Source: Epiperipatus broadwayi (Eukaryota > Onychophora > Udeonychophora > Euonychophora > Peripatidae). Taken from it: a stretch of DNA of 64,000 bases. Positions 58,743 through 64,000 of this stretch are shown here, in pieces. Numbering within the stretch: the first letter of the stretch is position 1; each line of letters opens with the position of its first letter. The translations under genes were made by a program, and so were the position numbers. The stretch covers positions 32,807,725 through 32,871,724 of the forward strand of contig JAQFVV010000002.1 in the NCBI GenBank assembly GCA_028023455.1. The letters are read 5' to 3'. The notes under the pieces were generated by a model that made no database searches, was not told the origin of the DNA, and worked only from the letters and a program-made list of their open reading frames with translations.

Positions 58743-59150
58743 CCATACTTCAAATATTGCACATTAAGCCTGCATCCTGCCCATTCACCAGTGACTTGAG
58801 GTCAACATGGGCATAGCTATAATATTGATATCAGCATGGGATTTGGATATTCCATTATCTGATTTTCAATGGTATGAATGGCTGAAGAGTTGGAATGTAG
58901 AGTAGATTGAAGCCTGTCCATTAAAGTTTGAATATTTTCTATTTTAATATAAACTGAGCACTGATTATATATATGGGTGTGGGAGATGATGATCTGGACC
59001 AACAGACGCGTGCTGGTTCAGCACGAATACCTATATTGGTAATTATTTATCTTTTCTACATATGTGTGGTCATGTGTATCAGTGGTATGAGATAGTGTGG
59101 ATAGTTGAAGGATGCTTGAAAGTATATGTTCAAATCCCCTATATTTAAAC
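58743..59150 (+). mobile_element. Repeat Z copy, sense
   Basis: Runs TTGCACATTAAGCCTGCATC, GATTTTCAATGGTATGAATG, GAAGCCTGTCCATTAAAG, then the ribozyme remnant at 58996-59040 (GGACCAA | CAGACGC | GTGCTG GTT CAGCAC | GAATA ... TATATTGGT) and AATTATTTATCTTTTCTACA to the end near ATATTTAAAC. Stem II and stem I survive; the CTGATGA box is destroyed. Confidence 0.7.
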
Positions 59151-59271
59151 ATCATTTTAAAAAAAAGTAGATAATTTTAATATATTTTTTAATCCTTGGA
59201 GCTCCGCTTACGTTTTGCAATATAAGCACCAATTCACAACATTATAGCTTTAACTGCGTATGTAATTATAT

Positions 59272-59510
59272 TTATTATAACAAATTGGCCGAAATGTTCC
59301 TAACATTCGCTAAAGAAAAGGTTTATTATATGTATTTATTTTTATTAAAAGTAGCTGAGTGTGCTTTCGGTGTGGATACCATCAAAAGCGCGCTCAGCTA
59401 CATTTTTACTATGAATCGGGTTTCCGCTACATTTAATTTCAGTAAATACATATAATAAACCTTTTCTTTAGCCAACGTTAGAAATGTTTCAGACAATTTA
59501 TTACAAACAA
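59272..59510. repeat. Fold-back repeat with a GC-rich hairpin at its centre
   Basis: Arms share CTAAAGAAAAGGTTTATTATAT and its complement. The centre is GTAGCTGAGTGTGCTTT facing AAAAGCGCGCTCAGCTAC across GTGTGGATACCATC. The right arm has about 35 extra bases. The minus strand of the loop reads TTTTGATGGTATCCACACC then GAAAGC, faintly hammerhead-like but lacking A9. Confidence 0.7.
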
Positions 59511-59824
59511 GAATAAAAAGTATAACACTAAATTTTACTTTATATTTATTATAATGTTTATGATTTATCTTTGATGCTTCAGAAATTGCAAAGTATCTCA
59601 TATTGTTGGCACAGTCGTAACTTCCTGTTTGTTTAAAAGCATAGTTGTAACTTCCTGTTTGTTTGAACTGTTAAATCTGCTTTCTAGCAGCAAACTTAAC
59701 AGGTATTTAAATACCGATCTAAAGTTCATATCAGAGAATGTGTAGTAAAAAATATTTTTATAGATATAATAAACACCTCCATACTTCCCCATTCTTTTTA
59801 AATTCATATAAATAAAGATACAAT

Positions 59825-59930
59825 AAAAGACAAATGACCCCCAAGATGCATTTCGTGCTGAACCAGCACTCATCATTTGGTCCAGGTCACTATCTCTCAT
59901 ATATATCTTTATTATATGCAAAGCATTTAT
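59825..59930 (-). mobile_element. Repeat Z-like fragment with hammerhead remnant
   Basis: The minus strand reads GGACCAA | ATGATGA | GTGCTG GTT CAGCAC | GAAAT | GCATC | TTGGGGGTC. Stems I and II are intact, ATGCAT is palindromic for stem III, and the only core fault is A in place of C3. Confidence 0.6.
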
Positions 59931-60594
59931 CTAGAGTAAATTGTTACATTTTCATTTACCATTGTCAAACTTCCTCCACTGACAACTTTCCTTCTGATAT
60001 AATGTAAAATACATTATTGATTATATTTACTAATAAAGAAGGCTAGAAAATAATGCATTTATAAAAGGCTAATTTGTTTTTCTTTATTTTAATAATAAAT
60101 TAAATGAGAAATTAATTATTAGCAATTAATCATAATCAAAGATGCATTATAATTTGTAAAATTTTCATTTGGCATAATGAGTTATTTGTTGTTGTTTTTA
60201 GAAAAATATATTTTGTTTCATTTGTTATCTCCAAAATGATGAATTAATTTTTAAATTTTTGTCTATAAAATATATTTACAGTGTTTATTCATGATGCAGT
60301 CATATTGATAAATGTTTACAATAAATAGATGTGGTTAATATATCTTCTCCTTGTGTGAAGTCAGTTTGAAGTTTAGATTTAAAAAAAATAGGAGCCGTCT
60401 CTTTTTAATTGATGTAGGCTAAGTTTCTTTAGTCACCTTTAAAAAGTTTTATTATTTGATATTTGTGAGCGGAAAAAATGTTTTAAGTGTAATTAAAATT
60501 ATAAACATTTAACAATAAAAAATTAATATAAAAAAAAAGTCCGACAAATAGATAAATAATGTAGCATTTAAAATGCTAACAATCAATGAATAAT

Positions 60595-61080
60595 ATTAGT
60601 GTAGTATGGTTTTCATCACTTCCCTCTCAAGCATGGTAGGACTGGTTTCTGGCCACTTTTAACACCTTGTGTAGGGATGTAAATATAAACTTATAACCAA
60701 AGCCATGCAAAAAGATATATGAACCCCCAAGATGCGTATTTCATACTGAACCAAGCACTCACCAGTTGGCCCAGATTGCAATCTCTTACACATATCTTTA
60801 TTATCATTCAGTATATGTAGATAGAGAATTAGTTGATAAGTGAACAATGATAAAGATATATGTGAAAGATTGTTATTTGGACCAATGTGCATCTTTGGGA
60901 TTGTACATCTTTTTAATATCTTTGTCCATATGTTTATGATTATATCCCTCTGCAAGGTATTAAAAGCGGATAGAAAACCAATCACTACTTTGCATGGGAG
61001 TGGTGTAGTGAAAATTACATCCCAGAAATATTATTCATTAAGTGGATAATCTCTAATCTGATGGGTGTCTAATAAAAATT
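60595..61080. mobile_element. Repeat Z-like inverted dimer
   Basis: Minus arm (TTTTCATCACTTCCCTCTC ... CACTTTTAACACCTTGTG ... AAGATGCGTATTTCATACTG ... CAGTTGGCCCAG) and plus arm (ACAATGATAAAGATATATG ... GGACCAATGTGCATCTTTGG ... GGTATTAAAAGCGGATAGAA ... GGAGTGGTGTAGTGAAAAT) meet near 60830. The minus ribozyme is GGGCCAA | CTGGTGA | ..., with A6 changed to G; the plus arm has lost its CTGATGA-to-GAAA segment. Confidence 0.65.
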
Positions 61081-61224
61081 ATTAATAATGACTTTTTTTT
61101 CTGTATTTTTGTTTGCTGGGAGCCCATGTATGGTATTTATAAATTATTCTAATTTGTTTTACTCATTCTTAAAAAGTATAATTATTTAATTTTTATGAGA
61201 ATATTCCACTTTTTTAAAAAAAAA

Positions 61225-61440
61225 GTTTTGATTTAATATGTGATATAAAAATGTTTTCCTATTTTAAATTATCTTCATAATCTATATCTTGCAAATTATG
61301 AAAGAGTTACAACTATTAAAGGTCAAAGTGTGTTTCTTGAATTTCTTTCATTTTAAATGTCTTCAAATTTTTCAGAACGCACTTCGAGAGGTTGAGATTG
61401 ATGAAACGTTATTAAAATAAAATATAAGTAGACTCATTTT
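61225..61440. repeat. Repeat family S, uninterrupted copy
   Basis: Shares AGTTTTGATTTAATATGTGA, TTGCAAATTATG, ACTATTAAAGGTCAAAG and TTTCTTGAATTT with 30296-30518. Provides the empty site for the X insertion at 30085. Confidence 0.6.
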
Positions 61441-61679
61441 CGTGTCTACTTTTTCTTTTCATTTTTTCAAAAATCTTTTTTATTCTCAATTTTATTCTGT
61501 GATGTTATTAATTTTCATGTATTCTGAAGTAGAGAACAACTTATTTTTATTTTTGGAAATATTATTCATTATTGGGTAATCTCTAGTCTATATACTTTCA
61601 TTAAGTGATTTGTGTCAAAGTTGTGAGGTAGCGCATTTATCAATTAAATTTAAAGAATTTGCTATCTATATATATATAC

Positions 61680-61885
61680 ACTAAACAATGATAAAGATAG
61701 ATTGTGATCTGGGCCAACTGATGAGTGCTGGTTCAGCACAAAATGTACATCTTGGGATCAGATATCTTTTTCACATGTCTTTGGTCACTGTTGTGATTAC
61801 ATCCCTCAACAAGGGTGTTAAAAGCGGATAGAAACCAGTCCCTACCTTGCGTGAGAGTGGAGTAATGAAAATTTACACTAAATAC
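61680..61885 (+). mobile_element. Repeat Z-like copy with hammerhead remnant
   Basis: Reads ACAATGATAAAGATAGATTG, then GGGCCAA | CTGATGA | GTGCTG GTT CAGCAC |, AAAAT in place of GAAAT, GTACATC | TTGGG, then GGTGTTAAAAGCGGATAGAA and GAGTGGAGTAATGAAAATTT. The CTGATGA box and 6-bp stem II are perfect; the single core fault is A at G12. It sits between repeat T pieces. Confidence 0.65.
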
Positions 61886-62959
61886 TATTCATTATTAGAT
61901 AATCTCTAGCCTAATGAATGACTAATAAAAATTATTAATAGAGAACAATTCACTTAAGAATTATAGCTTCTTGCATCAACTTTTTGCAAAGGAAAATGGG
62001 GGGGGGGTCATAGTTAGATAGATTGGAGTGCTCGGATTGGTTCTCAAACATCACATGATCTTCCAAATACCTAGTACCTAAATAAAAACTATCTTTTATT
62101 CATATCCTGCTCTTCATGAAATATATGTCATAATTCCATCATTTTTTTCTCTTTCTTCTTTAAACTTATTGTTGTTTAAGAAAATATTCTGTATTATTGA
62201 CTATTTCAATCCATTTCAACGTTATAAATTTATATAATTCTTTTACCTTCTAATGTTTTTTTTTTTAGTCATTTTTAATTATAACAATAATATTTGGGTG
62301 GCTGGGTATCTTATAAAGATTTCTAATATTTCTACACACATTGATGCTATTTTATGAAGCAACTTGTAATCCATTCTTAAAATCACTGACATAAAAATGA
62401 AGAACAAAGTTGGACTTATGCATTTCGGTTTAACACCTATTTAGCACCAATTTTTGTTTGAATGACACCATAGATTTGTCTCTTATTGTTCCTATCATAC
62501 TATTATGCAGCAACCATTAAACATTACTACATAATACTTTTTGATAATGTGAGTCAAATATGTTGACTAAATAAATATTAAGCAATATATAAATCTTTTT
62601 GTTCATGTTTCTTACATTTTTGTGACAGTTAAAATATCGTACTTTGGCATTTTCTAAAATCAGAGAACAGCAACAATGATAATCTATGATGTGGTAATTT
62701 TCTATTCAACTTATTGTGAATAACTGGAACAAGAAAAACATATTTAAGATCAAGGGATACCACTTCATGGATCTATACACAACATGCCTTAATAAAAAGG
62801 GTGAATGATGCTTTTCATACTGCTGGAACACCATCCATGTTTTATGCAGAGACATAGTTTAGGTAATCATCACAAAAAATTTAAGGGCTTAGCAACATAT
62901 CTGGAAAATGAGGTATAACATGAAGTGTGATAATATATTTCATACCTTCATGGATCATT
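61886..62959. other. No firm gene
   Basis: Contains a run of nine G at about 61999. On the minus strand around 62390-62460 the phrase SPTLFFIFMSVILRM faintly recalls reverse-transcriptase motif B, but too little surrounds it for a call. Confidence 0.35.
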
Positions 62960-63130
62960 GTCAATGCTCTTTCTGTCATCACAGTATCTTGAAATTCACT
63001 TGAAAATATTCTTGCGACTTATGGTTTCATCGTCATTCACAGTTTGAATCGTTTCAAATGTTCAGCCATAGTTTTTCCCAAACTTAAAACAAAATTTGTA
63101 CATTAAGGTACCAAATCCTCTTACATTTCA
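62960..63130 (-). pseudogene. Mariner-type transposase, N-terminal fragment
   Basis: In two frames the minus strand reads FCFKFGKNYG, then TFETIQTVNDDETISRKNIF, stop, SRYCDDRKSIDNDP. This matches the mariner N-terminal helix-turn-helix ('FKLGK...ETFE.I...YGDE..SR..VF.W..RF..GR.S..DD.R'). No DDE/D domain or terminal repeat is seen nearby. Dead fragment; not obviously from the same copy as the C-terminal piece at 27985. Confidence 0.55.
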
Positions 63131-63189
63131 TGTTATAACTTACATATAGTACCATTTTCAACTTTCTTATACCCTTTAACAATACTATT

Positions 63190-64000
63190 ATTTTATCAAA
63201 CTTTATTCTTACAGTTTCGACTGTCCTGCAGTCATCATCAGAGATACAATATCCAAATATATAATTATATAATTAATACATTTTATACATACACACATAT
63301 ATGTACATAATCAACATACATCCTAACCTGACTGTTATATAATAATTATATCTTTTTACTCCATTTTCTTTATTTTACTTTTAAATTACTTTTAATCTAT
63401 TTACTACAATTTTTATAACCTTTTTATAAAACTTTAACTTTTAAAATTCTACTATTTAATACATACTATTATTTTTATTATTATCATTATTATTTATATT
63501 CTTTTTTAAAAATAAAATAAAATTATTGTAAATTTCTCTAACTTTTTTTATATTTTTTTATTTTACACTTTTATTAACTAATAACTTTTATGTTGCTAAT
63601 TACTTACCTCTTTAAAATCTACTCTTTACACATCTTATTTTTAAACCCAACGGACATTTTTTTTTTAAAAATAAAAAATATATAAATATAAAAAAATGTT
63701 AGAGTAATTTAAAATGATTTTATTTTATTTTTAAAAAAGAGTATAAGTAAAAAAGATAATAAAAATAATATTTATTAAATAGTAGAATTTTAAAAGTTTA
63801 AGTTTTTTAAAAAAGTTATAAAAATTGGAATAAATAGATTTAAAGGAATTTAAAAGTAAAATAAAATAAATAAATGTGAAAATTAAAATTAGTTAAAAAT
63901 AAAATAAATAAAACGGAATAAAATGATATAATTATTATATAATGGTCAGGTAAGGATGTATGTTGATTATGTATATATATATATGTGTGTATATAAAATG
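63190..64000. mobile_element. Repeat Q with large fold-back, cut by window end
   Basis: Left edge on the minus strand reads TATCT | CTGATGA | T | GACTG CAGGA CAGTC | GAAAC | TGTA | AGA, an intact core with 5-bp stem II and 3-bp stem I (TCT/AGA). Inward from it, about 63260-63555 is the inverted complement of 63690-64000 (for example ATCAACATACATCCTAACC and GGTAAGGATGTATGTTGAT). The right arm runs off the window, so a second ribozyme is expected just beyond the end. Confidence 0.75.

Noticed and set aside
59272-59510. Hammerhead in the central loop of the 59.3-kb fold-back
   Set aside because: TTGATGG lacks A9 and the GGT/ACC stem would have to use the core base.

Overview
The window looks like nuclear DNA from an invertebrate animal with a large, strongly AT-rich, repeat-filled genome. 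There are no operons, ribosome binding sites, rRNA genes or CRISPR arrays. Nearly every recognisable protein signal is a decayed transposon: four Penelope-like element (PLE) GIY-YIG endonuclease fragments, about eight 3'-end fragments of an RTE-like LINE, five other non-LTR retrotransposon fragments, two hAT transposons and two mariner fragments. I cannot name the phylum.

Only one segment looks like part of an ordinary gene: a 112-bp exon on the minus strand (36235-36346) with good splice sites on both sides. The window therefore probably lies largely inside introns or between genes. A TATA-containing, GC-richer patch at 23690-24114 might be a promoter with a first exon, but this is weak.

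The most striking content is a set of short non-autonomous repeats whose transcripts would carry a type I hammerhead ribozyme (HHR). I name them locally X, X2, Y, Z, Q and W. In each, the CTGANGA box, a short stem II, the GAAA box and a stem I complementary to the flank can be read by eye, in variable states of decay. Stem III is minimal or palindromic, as in the dimer-active ribozymes of PLEs. The PLE at 12859-13845 has a degenerate version of the same motif in its terminal inverted repeats. X and Z occur as head-to-tail partial tandems with units of about 455 nt (one Z array about 483). This resembles the tandem 'retrozyme' class.

Many X, Y and Q insertions are inverted dimers or terminal inversions flanked, as a whole, by 8-17 bp target-site duplications (TSDs), so the inverted form was probably made in one insertion event. 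Family Y also has a tRNA-like A/B-box head, making it a SINE-hammerhead chimera. A separate tRNA-Gly(UCC)-derived SINE (family V) has four copies, three with clear TSDs.

Layout: 0-12 kb, repeats Y, Z, X, a PLE fragment and a LINE; 12.5-15 kb, SINE V, the PLE with inverted ends, a minisatellite; 18.7-23 kb, Z array, RTE, Y dimer, PLE; 25.7-34.3 kb, dense X insertions, mariner, RTE, fold-backs W and Q, a LINE; 34.5-41.7 kb, SINE V, PLE, host exon, LINE with nested Y dimer, RTE, LINE with nested X; 42-51 kb, two hAT elements and X copies; 53-64 kb, tandem duplication, LINE, SINEs, the Q dimer, Z copies, mariner, and a large Q fold-back running off the right end.
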